In this document: one piece after another, positions 26,501 to 32,942 of the stretch
Layout of the letters: each line of letters starts with the position of its first letter
Position numbering within the stretch: position 1 is the stretch's first letter
NCBI GenBank assembly: GCA_902799875.1
Contig: CADCCH010000001.1
Span: 808-64,807 of the forward strand
Length of the DNA stretch: 64,000 bases
Source of the DNA: an uncultured Bacteroidales bacterium
GTDB lineage: Bacteria > Bacteroidota > Bacteroidia > Bacteroidales > Paludibacteraceae
Direction: 5' to 3'
The notes under the pieces: generated by a model
What the model saw: only the letters and a program-made list of their open reading frames with translations
The model's database searches: none
Told to the model about the DNA's origin: nothing
Position numbers and translations under genes: made by a program

Positions 26501-26977
26501 TCCGGCACAACTGTGAGCCGTATCAAAATAATGCCATCCGTCCGCTCTGCGTATTGTGAAACAGATTACACTGTCGCAGGTTCCTGCTACCGGAATCGTA
26601 TCATAGAAGATAGTCGGTTTGGTGTATTTCTTGCCCTTATAGATGAATGAACAATCGTCGCACAGATAGACCGTTCGGTTCTCAATCTCATACTCATGCG
26701 TAGTCAAAACGAGTTTATAGACACGCATGGTATCCACCTTTTGAGCAGCAGGAATACCGGTACGTTTATCCGTACTTTTAATACTATCGGTATACGTGCC
26801 GGCTTTGTTGCATGTTTTGCTCATCCAGGTATACGGCAAGTCCTGCTTACATATATCTTCATACTCGGTGGGCATGATGATTCGTGTGGTGGTAGCCGCA
26901 AAAGCGGTTTGAACCCCAAGAGATACCAGCACCATCAGTGCTGCAGCCCATACTATATATCGCTTTGATTTCATCAT
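20507..26977 (-). CDS. Giant secreted CDSI-repeat protein with T9SS-type C-terminal domain
   Basis: A 2156-residue protein from ATG at 26977 (26974 is equally possible). The AGAAG site just upstream and the following signal peptide (KSKRYIVWAAALMVLVSLGVQTAFA) decide against the start at 27019. The body consists of about 32 degenerate repeats of roughly 60-75 residues. Each has an opening C-x(n)-Y-x-W-x-G part, then Y-x-D-T, and a closing GCDSI-x-x-L-x-L-x-V core, where the Cys and Asp-Ser are nearly invariant. The last about 70 residues (FRLFNQMGRIYTNGHLNEGETLVTMP...GCYLMIVEDKDGNRKVQKIIVY) are a classical T9SS type A sorting domain. It is probably a long cell-surface fibre or adhesin, each unit perhaps disulfide-stabilised. 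The barrel gene lies directly upstream. Confidence 0.88.
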   Translation of the reverse strand: MMKSKRYIVWAAALMVLVSLGVQTAFAATTTRIIMPTEYEDICKQDLPYTWMSKTCNKAGTYTDSIKSTDKRTGIPAAQKVDTMRVYKLVLTTHEYEIENRTVYLCDDCSFIYKGKKYTKPTIFYDTIPVAGTCDSVICFTIRRADGWHYFDTAHSCAGDTYRWHSQTLTEHGDYTAEYTTTRGFDSIYHLHLIVHDPVHVYDTVTICRTEAPYRWQGNAYNTNGDYTRSWRTRYRCDSIMHLNLTILPVPKPDTVITYFCQSEGIISHGVKVMNDTTFNDTISAVNGCDSVIVTHLIPYPTYLIEEVKQHFAGEPVSWREKTFLTDTIYQDSLTNRFGCDSIYQLRVITKYETYQHVNRCYDGNETTMHGGTVVTDNITFHDTLLTVKGADSIVHTTYTFSHSFYNLDTVRICENTELPWIGHLDPDPLRPHEIDPVTGEELPNYIMLHATADAPGYFYDNFHLDNGCDSVYEMVVLAHKAYEHDTLVIWCNDSLDAFGPFKWIDIYGNEREWLPHNVDTFLYTTRATTQEDVTIYNPTTRAWDISGGCDSIERIHLIVTDRCSQLERIPMCDGGSVTVDGKLYTEPGRYFNTMPSSRNLGVPDSTHTFEIYTVNATQTQTEIVVKESELPYKWHDQWLRAAGDYEHHLQTQYGCDSLIKLHFIVIPSVYSDIITYNFCAAANTEIHLPSGRVVTPTSIEGDYNDTLPYNASYTTLEGKLSSCTGDSILRIHIVGHESYYYSDTIVIPTGGKYIWHRNGQPIELTEQNIYWDSCKTAVWGCDSIYRLDLRIAEDWYHKDSAYVCENDLPYQWRGRDCYDAKIYADKLTGVHGTDSIYELELFIYPSYQKDTIDINICQETEYSINGKEIPIYAGVRDYYFHDTLKTTFTGCDSIIVYHIRRTPKTIIDEGIHYTVEGTPYSWEPIAGHPVTCEALGAYFDTIRSVITGCDSVIYTFELRYDRPFFELTKEEICQSEDYYEWRGRRFYKDTVVADTFRTSYLQLDSIYKLELTVFPTYFLSKTEYICAGEGINFGGKYITKPGIYYDTAQTAIKGCDSIHQLILNPAPHYFFPETITYVYDYELPITWSGHKDENGDPRTLPGEGVYYDSLTTQVGHPCDSVYKVQVIKKQSYEFVKDTSICEGEYYEFFGTKYYDSGTYIQPYKTKYGVDSIYTLHLTVNPIKVTRIPVFLCEGEGYPFLDTVLYEPTLYRDTLVNENTLCDSIFEIIVNWYDNSETVVNHILCEGEKVEINGQDVTHAGIYYETLQSIVSGCDSVVKHIITVGKPYYQEEAHVLRKGETFTWHHCGVPVTVSEAGEYWDSCKTILGCDSIMKLTIAYVKDVVFPTRYDTVCYTDLPYIWDTYPISKAISQPGLHEDTCKGNGADTIRSLHLTIIPTVRTSETLEFCYGESHRINGVRYTEDAVVVDTLTGPQGCDSIVTYHLKFYPKYEFTKTVKLTGAQPSIDIHGALNIIGGDTTIRTKGIYHFRYESIHGCDSIVTLIVDECITPIVKVIPYNMCQGDALTVNGRRITQSGSYDFFFSADDGCDSIVRYVVKVNPAYEYTETATMCKNSSYTWRNKVYTQQGTYYDSIKTKLGCDSVYILKLTYTRTDLLDTVVSCCRSNLPYRYKGVDYFEERVFYDTLPRNVEGCDSVLRWTYIINDHCSDYAQFHLCVGDYKEIDGEIVHQAGSYVHHHLTADGQDSLFRFTVHDVPVFEDTVKMSGCDSLEYDGKKYYARGLGREHFVVDLPYTSRYGCDSIIHLDLTLNMSSPTHEYSRTIADFDSVPFGPYYHNTQGDHVMHYTNVHGCDSTEILHLTVMETEYQQIVHYEICAGDNRGVEVFGKLYMPDQEYRYIVDTTWIAGRPIIRTADITVRKPFTLTHFDAQEDQLICSDFETMFQVQFATADPLQLPDYYAVDFLTGDFEAHPMHQEAAVNGKTTLDIQMNGQGKYITPGKYRYRIKFWSRNCEFNDTTLDGSLLVRYPADVMEAAWNDAIMLVNEQYNGGGWVFRPPYTWSVVSAEGTDKTALVVKDATQPYLYSDALEEGDRISAMLYREGYDQAMPSCEFIFKPKLAVTDYPILIYPTAVQKNMPVTVKASRKGDFRLFNQMGRIYTNGHLNEGETLVTMPAQSGCYLMIVEDKDGNRKVQKIIVY

Positions 26978-26997
26978 GATCTTCTTCTCGGTATAGA

Positions 26998-27906
26998 TTA
27001 ATATCCGTAACATTGACAACCCTTATGCCAGGTAGCTGTAGCGCTGCGGCTGCCACCGACCATATACGTAATTTTCAGTCCTACCAGATACGGAACCGTC
27101 CATCGTTCGGTACCTGCCGGCGTGGCAAAATAAGGATTGATGACGGCATCGGTGATATTGGCTTCATTGATCGTCAGCGGTTCGGCCATAGGTGAAGCCT
27201 TGATACTCTTGATACCGTACTCGGCATACAGACCGATTTTGAGCATATGGCATAACCAACTGTTACTGCCCATCGAGGACAGTACGTCGTATCCTATCTC
27301 TCCCAGCACAGAGAACATCGGACGCAAGGTATAACGATTGGCGGAACCTTCGTACGGATAGGTCTTGTAATAATGTGTATCGCTCACCACACCTACATAG
27401 CGCTCATATACGGCGTCGATATCGTACGAACCGCTTACTTTACCGGCACTATACACGGGGAAAGCCACCTTGATACCTGCTCCAACATAAAAACCGCTGT
27501 TGTAATATCCTGCCAGAATAGGGATATCGATTGTCTTCCAATCCTGTTTGTCCTGTTGATCGACGGTGTAGCGGTACTCTTTGACCGGATTACCTAACTC
27601 ATCCATACCACCCGTCGGAGGAATATATAAGAACTGGTCCACTTTGAGCGAAGAAGACAAACTCTGAAATTGCAATCCGGCATTCACCCAGAATCCGTGT
27701 TTACGGAACTCGTATCCCAGACCGGCCTGGTAACCGATACCACCCTTGATAGACACATTATCCATTCGACTGCTGAGGGAAGTATAACCACCACCCACAC
27801 TGACATAACCGAAATGATAATTATCTTCCGTTATACTGTATCTGTTTTTTGCCGTGACGGCGATGCTCAACAAAACCGTCATTAGTATCAGCAGCACTCT
27901 ATTCAT
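26998..27906 (-). CDS. Outer-membrane beta-barrel protein
   Basis: A 302-residue protein. After a signal peptide (VLLILMTVLLSIAVTA), it is made of alternating amphipathic strands with aromatic ends: HFGYVSVGGGYTSL, GGIGYQAGLGYEFRKHGFWVNAGLQFQSL, IPILAGYYNSGFYVGAGIKVAFP, PMFSVLGEIGYDV, LKIGLYAEYGIKS, VPYLVGLKITYMV. It looks like an 8- to 10-strand OMP_b-brl barrel. It is not a clear PorP/SprF homologue, though a barrel beside a T9SS-exported giant protein recalls those partnerships. It stops 20 nt before the giant gene. Confidence 0.8.
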   Translation of the reverse strand: MNRVLLILMTVLLSIAVTAKNRYSITEDNYHFGYVSVGGGYTSLSSRMDNVSIKGGIGYQAGLGYEFRKHGFWVNAGLQFQSLSSSLKVDQFLYIPPTGGMDELGNPVKEYRYTVDQQDKQDWKTIDIPILAGYYNSGFYVGAGIKVAFPVYSAGKVSGSYDIDAVYERYVGVVSDTHYYKTYPYEGSANRYTLRPMFSVLGEIGYDVLSSMGSNSWLCHMLKIGLYAEYGIKSIKASPMAEPLTINEANITDAVINPYFATPAGTERWTVPYLVGLKITYMVGGSRSATATWHKGCQCYGY

Positions 27907-27939
27907 GTGTCCTGGATTTACAAATTTAAGTTAGTTCGC

Positions 27940-28968
27940 TTATTGTACTTCACTTCCGTTCACCGTGTAAACGCGGTCGTTGCGAAGAATCAATAATTGT
28001 CCGTTTCGAAGTATTTTTGAGGCCGAAGGAAGGGCGCTTGTCCGCTCTATCGCCTCAGTCGCATCTTCAAAATATACCTGCATGCCATAACAACTCAGGT
28101 TCTTGTCGCAGTTGATGGTTACTTCCTTCGCGTTAATCTCACTTACTTTCAGTACTGGATCGGCAGCTGTTTCTTGTTCGGGATCTGATGCGTACCAGAT
28201 TACTCCCTTGTCACTCGAAGCAGAGAATAACTTACGGACATTGCCGTTGATCTCAATTCGTGCCATCGGTTGGGTAGCCGTAAATGTCAATTGTTCGCCT
28301 GCGTTACAACCGAAATAAGCGGCCTCGTCTTCCGAAGCAAACACAATAGAACCTTTCGTGCAATGTACCAAAATGTTGTTGCTTATAAATGCGTATTCTT
28401 TCTTAAAGATCTGTGTGTCCGGAACTTGTACCAAGGTCGGCTCTGCGTAAGTATAATCGGCTACGAGATCTTCCGCCGTAGGTAAAACATCCTCTACAGG
28501 ATCAATATCGATCGGTTCACCACCGATAACAATCTGCTTAATCTGACGTTGACCACTACCCGTTAACGTAAACACAACGCTCGTTGCTTCACCGGTCCAA
28601 TGATCGGTCTTCCAGTCCGTTTTACTAGTAGAGGTGCCGCCATCTTCCAACTTACCTGCGTTAGTACTCAAGCCGGCATAATTCTTATTGCTCGCGCTAC
28701 TCTTGGCAAACACCATCTGAATATCTGTTAAGGCGGACTCGGAAGAAACAGTAATCGTATTGCCGGAATACAAGCGCATTTCCGGTTGCTGGGTCTCATA
28801 GTCTGTCTTGACTGCCGGCGCTGTACTGCCGCTTCCCGTTGCAATAACTACCGTGATACCGTCCTTCGTTTGGTTCATGTCCGAAGCGGTAGTGAACGTG
28901 AATACTGTTTCTGCATACATCCCCAAGGCAAAGCACACCAGCAATACTATCGAAAAAAGTTTTTTCAT
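27940..28968 (-). CDS. Secreted protein with short C-terminal tag
   Basis: A 342-residue protein from ATG at 28968; the signal peptide MKKLFSIVLLVCFALGMYAE directly follows and the promoter lies just upstream, so the longer frame to 29022 is rejected. It contains two beta-rich modules: one around TVFTFTTASDMNQTKDGITVVIATGSGS...TDHWTGEATSVVFTLTGSGQRQIKQIVIGG and a second around IFKKEYAFISNNILVHCTKGSIVF. Both resemble carbohydrate-binding-like sandwich modules of Bacteroidales surface proteins, without a family name I can defend. The C-terminus carries the tag LRNGQLLILRNDRVYTVNG. It is likely first in the run that includes the barrel and giant repeat genes. Confidence 0.75.
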   Translation of the reverse strand: MKKLFSIVLLVCFALGMYAETVFTFTTASDMNQTKDGITVVIATGSGSTAPAVKTDYETQQPEMRLYSGNTITVSSESALTDIQMVFAKSSASNKNYAGLSTNAGKLEDGGTSTSKTDWKTDHWTGEATSVVFTLTGSGQRQIKQIVIGGEPIDIDPVEDVLPTAEDLVADYTYAEPTLVQVPDTQIFKKEYAFISNNILVHCTKGSIVFASEDEAAYFGCNAGEQLTFTATQPMARIEINGNVRKLFSASSDKGVIWYASDPEQETAADPVLKVSEINAKEVTINCDKNLSCYGMQVYFEDATEAIERTSALPSASKILRNGQLLILRNDRVYTVNGSEVQ

Positions 28969-28991
28969 GTATATAAAATTCAAATCGGGCG

Positions 28992-29023
28992 CAAAGATAC
29001 TACTTTTTTTGCATATATGCAAA
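28992..29023 (-). promoter_or_regulatory. Promoter of secreted protein/giant repeat run
   Basis: Minus strand: TTTG (29020-29023), 20 nt, TATCTTTG (28992-28999), 24 nt before the ATG at 28968. The -33 box lies in the palindrome TTTGCATATATGCAAA. Confidence 0.85.
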
Positions 29024-29038
29024 TATAAATGCGTTTTT

Positions 29039-29683
29039 TTACGCTTTCATGCGTTTAATCGCCTCTTCGGGATCCGGTGCACCAAAAACGGCACTGCCGG
29101 CTACCAGTACATCTGCTCCGGCTTCAAACAACTCCGCGGCGTTCTGAACGGTCACGCCGCCGTCCACCTCAATCAGCGTGTTCAGACCCCGATAATCAAT
29201 CTCTTCACGAACAAAACGAATCTTGTTTAAGGTCTCCGGAATGAATTTCTGACCACCGAAACCTGCAAAAACGGACATTAACAGCACCATATCGACCTTG
29301 TCCAGATACGGCGTCAGACGCTTCACATCAATATCCGGATTAATGGTCAGACAGGTACGTACGCCCTTATCTTTGATAAGATCGAGAATAGGCATTGGGT
29401 CCGTTACTGCCTCCAAGTGAAAACCAACCGACCATGCACCGGCATCACAGAAACGCTCCACGTACTTCTCCGGATGCACGATCATCAAGTGTACATCCAG
29501 GGGTTTCTTGCAGTACTTGCGCATCGGTTCCATCAACGGAAAACCAAACGAAATATTGGGCACAAAAGTACCGTCCATCACGTCCACATGCAGCCAGTCT
29601 GCGTCACTGCGGTTAATCATCTCCAAGTCCTGAGCTAAATGTCCGAAATCGGCGGACAGTACACTCGGTGCAATCAGTTTCAT
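29039..29683 (-). CDS. rpe: Ribulose-phosphate 3-epimerase
   Basis: A 214-residue TIM barrel. Seen: LIAPSVLSADFGHLAQDLE (Ser for the phosphate-proton relay), WLHVDVMDGTFVPNISFG (His and Asp metal ligands), LDVHLMIVHPEKYV (metal His), MVLLMSVFAGFGGQKFIPE (the VxPGFGGQ signature, here FAGFGGQ), IEVDGGVTVQNAAELFEAGADVLVAGSAVFG (second metal Asp). It interconverts ribulose-5-phosphate and xylulose-5-phosphate in the pentose phosphate pathway. It overlaps the response regulator gene by 4 bp. The V-x-P to F-A change in the signature loop is mild. Confidence 0.96.
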   Translation of the reverse strand: MKLIAPSVLSADFGHLAQDLEMINRSDADWLHVDVMDGTFVPNISFGFPLMEPMRKYCKKPLDVHLMIVHPEKYVERFCDAGAWSVGFHLEAVTDPMPILDLIKDKGVRTCLTINPDIDVKRLTPYLDKVDMVLLMSVFAGFGGQKFIPETLNKIRFVREEIDYRGLNTLIEVDGGVTVQNAAELFEAGADVLVAGSAVFGAPDPEEAIKRMKA

Positions 29684-30354
29684 AGTATTGAATTTACAAG
29701 TTTATAGCCTTTATAGCGAACCGCCGAAATTTCGTATTTGGCGGGTTTCAAGAAGTTCCTCAGATGGTTGATATACACCCCCATCGAACGGGCGGTGAAC
29801 GCATTGTCTTCCTTCCAAATAGCACTCAAGATCTTATGCTTGTCCACCAGTTCTCCTTCGTGGCGGCAGAGCATCAACAGCAACTCACTCTCTCGCGACG
29901 ACATATGGGTGCCGTCGAAAGTCTGATGCAAAGCATCAAACACATGACCGTTCAAATCAAACACCTTTTGTTTCTTCTCCTCAACCGCCCTCACACGTCG
30001 CAAGATAGCCTCCATGCGGCAGATTAGAATATCCATCGTGAAGGGCTTGGTTTGGTAGTCATCGCAACCTAACTCAAATGCCCGCATCTGGTCTTCCCGT
30101 TCGGTTCGTGTCGTGAGCACAATCAACGGAATCTGCGGCAAACGGTGACGGATATCCTTCAATAGTTCATACCCGTTCATACCTACGCTTTGCAACTCCG
30201 TCAGCACCAGATCGAAATGACTCGAAGACAGAGCTTCCAGGCCCGTCTTACCGTCACTCACCCTTTCTGCCGCATACCCGCGACTACTGAGGTAGTCGCG
30301 CAGCACCGTGCTGAGGCTGATATCGCTGTCTATAATCAGTATCCGTGTGCTCAT
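29680..30354 (-). CDS. Orphan OmpR-family response regulator with Glu at the phosphoacceptor position
   Basis: A 224-residue protein. The receiver domain (about 1-118) has the acidic pocket (ILIIDSD), the conserved switch residue in IVLTTR and the Lys in YQTKPF (K103). The phosphoacceptor loop reads DLVLTELQSVGMNGYE, so the usual Asp is Glu53. The C-terminal winged helix (about 130-224) is of OmpR/PhoB type (TFDGTHMSSRESELLLMLCRHEGELVDKHKIL...SMGVYINHLRNFLK...VRYKGYKLV). No histidine kinase gene is in the vicinity. Glu at this site often imitates the phosphorylated state, so it may be constitutively active. It is coupled to rpe and has its own promoter. Confidence 0.9.
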   Translation of the reverse strand: MSTRILIIDSDISLSTVLRDYLSSRGYAAERVSDGKTGLEALSSSHFDLVLTELQSVGMNGYELLKDIRHRLPQIPLIVLTTRTEREDQMRAFELGCDDYQTKPFTMDILICRMEAILRRVRAVEEKKQKVFDLNGHVFDALHQTFDGTHMSSRESELLLMLCRHEGELVDKHKILSAIWKEDNAFTARSMGVYINHLRNFLKPAKYEISAVRYKGYKLVNSIL

Positions 30355-30370
30355 AACACTAAAATCGCCA

Positions 30371-30402
30371 CAAAATTACAAAAATTCTTGCATATGTGCA
30401 AA
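30371..30402 (-). promoter_or_regulatory. Promoter of response regulator-rpe
   Basis: Minus strand: TTTG (30399-30402), 20 nt, TAATTTTG (30371-30378), 17 nt before the start codon at 30354. Its -33 region overlaps that of the divergent ansA promoter. Confidence 0.8.
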
Positions 30403-30418
30403 TTTTTTACTAATTTTG
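30387..30418 (+). promoter_or_regulatory. Promoter of ansA
   Basis: CTTG (30387-30390), 20 nt, TAATTTTG (30411-30418), 22 nt before ATG. The two divergent -33 boxes are the arms of the palindrome TTGCATATGTGCAA. Confidence 0.8.
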
Positions 30419-30440
30419 CAGCCGAAAAAAGGAAAATACC

Positions 30441-31463
30441 ATGAGCAAAGTACTTTTGATATCGACTGGTGGCACCATTACAATGGTGCGTGACCGCAAA
30501 TCCCAAGCGCTCGTTCCGGCGGACATGGAGACTTTCAAAGCCTTTATGCCTGAACTCTTTGCCGGCGAGATCCTAGTGGACATCGAAGCTTTCTCGCCTC
30601 TCATTGATTCGTCGGACATTAATCCCGATTGTTGGGTGCGTATGGCGCAAATGGTCTATGACCGTTACGGGGAGTATGACGGTTTTGTCATCCTCCACGG
30701 TACGGATACGATGTCTTATTCAGCGTCTGCACTCTCCTTCATGCTGGAGAACCTCAATAAGCCGGTTGTCTTCACCGGCTCCCAACTGCCCGTCGGAGTC
30801 CTGCGTTCAGATGCGAAGGAGAACCTGTTGACTGCTATCGAGATTGCGGCGGCCAAGGATGAAGAGGGGAATGCCATCGTGCCGGAGGTAACCATCTACT
30901 TTGAGGATCAGCTCTTCCGCGCCAATCGTACTACCAAACGCAATGCCGAACATTTCTCGGCTTTTAACAGTTATAACTATCCTGCGCTTGCGAAGGCCGG
31001 TGTACATATCACCTACCAGCCGCATCTGGTCCGTTATTCGGACCCCGAAGCACCCCTTGTGCTGCATACTGTTTTCGACCGGAACGTGGCGGTACTCAAG
31101 CTCTTCCCGGGTATCCAGCAACCTGTCGTGCGCGCGCTCTTGCGTACACGCGGTTTAAAAGGAGTCGTACTCGAGACCTTCGGTGCCGGCAACGCACCTA
31201 CCGACAAGTGGTTGTACCGCGAACTCAAAGCGGCTGTCGATCGTGGAATCATCATTGTTAATAAGACGCAATGTAACACCGGTTCGGTGGAGATGGGTTT
31301 GTACGCCGTCTCGCTCAACCTCATGAAAGCCGGAGTCCTCTCCGGTTACGACATTACCACCGAAGCGCTACTGACGAAGATGATGCTCCTGCTTGGTGAA
31401 CGACCTGACAACGCCCGCGAACTGCTTTCCAGAGACCTCTGCGGCGAAATGACCATCGACTGA
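30441..31463 (+). CDS. ansA: L-asparaginase, type I
   Basis: A 340-residue protein. The two catalytic triad motifs are present: LLISTGGTITM (T12 nucleophile region) and VILHGTDTMSYSASALSFML (T88, D89), together with PVVFTGSQLP and a C-terminal small domain (GVVLETFGAGNAP, VNKTQCNTGSVEMGLYA). With no signal peptide it is cytoplasmic, as expected for type I, and hydrolyses asparagine to aspartate. Its stop codon lies inside a 7-bp word array (31459-31493). pepD follows after 33 nt, so the two may be cotranscribed. Confidence 0.95.
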   Translation: MSKVLLISTGGTITMVRDRKSQALVPADMETFKAFMPELFAGEILVDIEAFSPLIDSSDINPDCWVRMAQMVYDRYGEYDGFVILHGTDTMSYSASALSFMLENLNKPVVFTGSQLPVGVLRSDAKENLLTAIEIAAAKDEEGNAIVPEVTIYFEDQLFRANRTTKRNAEHFSAFNSYNYPALAKAGVHITYQPHLVRYSDPEAPLVLHTVFDRNVAVLKLFPGIQQPVVRALLRTRGLKGVVLETFGAGNAPTDKWLYRELKAAVDRGIIIVNKTQCNTGSVEMGLYAVSLNLMKAGVLSGYDITTEALLTKMMLLLGERPDNARELLSRDLCGEMTID

Positions 31464-31493
31464 AAACTGAACACTGATTACTGAAAACTGAAT
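31459..31493. repeat. 7-bp word array ACTGAAn between ansA and pepD
   Basis: ACTGAAA, ACTGAAC, ACTGATT, ACTGAAA, ACTGAAT. The first word supplies the ansA stop codon (GAC TGA) and the array ends 3 nt before the pepD ATG. Confidence 0.85.
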
Positions 31494-31496
31494 AGT

Positions 31497-32942
31497 ATGA
31501 AAAATTTACAACCCAAAGGCTTGTGGAGCAGCTTCTACAGCCTTACCCAAATCCCGCGTCCAAGCGGTAAACGCAAAGAGATTGCGGACTTTCTGTTTAA
31601 CTACGGCAAATCGCTCGGTTTGGAGACCCTTCAGGACGAGATCGGTAACGTCCTTATTCGTAAACCTGCCAGCCCGGGTATGGAGAACCATCCGGGTGTG
31701 ATCCTGCAGGGACACATGGATATGGTGCCGCAGAAGAACAGCGACAAAGTCTTTGATTTTGAGAAAGACCCCATCGAGGCGTATATAGAGGATAACGGCG
31801 AATGGGTAACTGCTAACGGAACGACTCTCGGTGCCGACAACGGTATCGGTGTAGCTACGGCCATGGCCATCCTCGCGGATAAGAATGTCGTTCACCCGCC
31901 CCTCGAGGCACTCTTCACCATCGATGAGGAGACCGGTATGTACGGTGCGAATGATCTCAAAGCCGGCTGGCTCCAAGGCAAATACCTGCTCAACCTCGAT
32001 TCCGAGACCGAAGGAGAACTGTACGTAGGTTGTGCCGGCGGTATCGACACGACTGCTACCTTTGACTATCAACCGGTGGAGACCGAAGAGGGAGATATTG
32101 CCCTCAAGGTAACGCTCAAGGGGTGCAAAGGTGGTCACTCGGGTTGCGACATCCATCTGCAGCGCGCGAATGCCATCAAATTACTCTTCCGTTTCCTCAA
32201 GGATGCAGTCGCTAACTTCGAGGCCCGTCTGGCATGTGTCGAAGGCGGCAGCCTACGCAACGCCATCCCGCGTGAGGCATCGGCGGTCATCACCATCCCG
32301 GAGGAGAGTTATCAGGACTTGCAGGATCTCGTTGATCGCTACGAAGACCTCTGGTTGAAGGAGTTCGACGGAGTGGAACCCGATCTGATGTTCAAAGCCG
32401 AGGAGATTGAATGCCCGAAGATGGAGATGCCGGAGGATGTACAGGACTTCCTCATCCATGCTGTCACGCTCTGTCCGCACGGTGTTTATCGTTTCATCAC
32501 CGAGATGCCGGACATCGTGGAGACTTCCAATAACGTCGCGATGATTAAGACCGAGGATAATAAGGTAGTCGTTTACTGTTTGACTCGTTCGAATGTAGAG
32601 AGCCGTAAGGAAGAGCTGGCATCCATCATCCACTCTGCGTTCGCACTCGCAGGTGCTGACGTGAAGTTCTCGGGTGCGTACCCGGGTTGGCAACCGAACT
32701 TTAAGAGCAATTTACTGCGTGTTATGAAAGAAACGTACGAGAAAGAGTTTGGTTCCTCTCCTCGTATCGTTACTATCCATGCCGGCCTCGAGTGCGGCAT
32801 CATCGGTGCCAACTATCCAAACATGGAGATGATCTCTTTCGGACCGACCATCGAACATCCGCACAGTCCGGATGAGCGCGTGAATATCGCTACTGTGCAG
32901 AAGTTCTATCGATTTGTTTTAGCTGCTTTACAGCAACTTTAG
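31497..32942 (+). CDS. pepD: Aminoacyl-histidine dipeptidase (PepD, M20 family)
   Basis: A 481-residue protein, full family length. Metal site motifs are VILQGHMDMVPQK, LGADNGIGVATAMAIL, EALFTIDEETGMYGANDL (E-E), LNLDSETEGELYVGCAGG, and IVTIHAGLECGIIGANYPNMEMISFGPTIEHPHSPDERV with the last metal His. It cleaves Xaa-His (carnosine-type) and other dipeptides in the cytoplasm. The last 53 nt overlap the convergent S41 protease gene, yet both ends look native. Confidence 0.95.
   Translation: MKNLQPKGLWSSFYSLTQIPRPSGKRKEIADFLFNYGKSLGLETLQDEIGNVLIRKPASPGMENHPGVILQGHMDMVPQKNSDKVFDFEKDPIEAYIEDNGEWVTANGTTLGADNGIGVATAMAILADKNVVHPPLEALFTIDEETGMYGANDLKAGWLQGKYLLNLDSETEGELYVGCAGGIDTTATFDYQPVETEEGDIALKVTLKGCKGGHSGCDIHLQRANAIKLLFRFLKDAVANFEARLACVEGGSLRNAIPREASAVITIPEESYQDLQDLVDRYEDLWLKEFDGVEPDLMFKAEEIECPKMEMPEDVQDFLIHAVTLCPHGVYRFITEMPDIVETSNNVAMIKTEDNKVVVYCLTRSNVESRKEELASIIHSAFALAGADVKFSGAYPGWQPNFKSNLLRVMKETYEKEFGSSPRIVTIHAGLECGIIGANYPNMEMISFGPTIEHPHSPDERVNIATVQKFYRFVLAALQQL

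Noticed and set aside
26977..27019. Upstream start of the giant CDSI protein at 27019
   Set aside because: It would add a non-signal leader overlapping the barrel gene; the ATG at 26977 is followed directly by a proper signal peptide and preceded by AGAAG.
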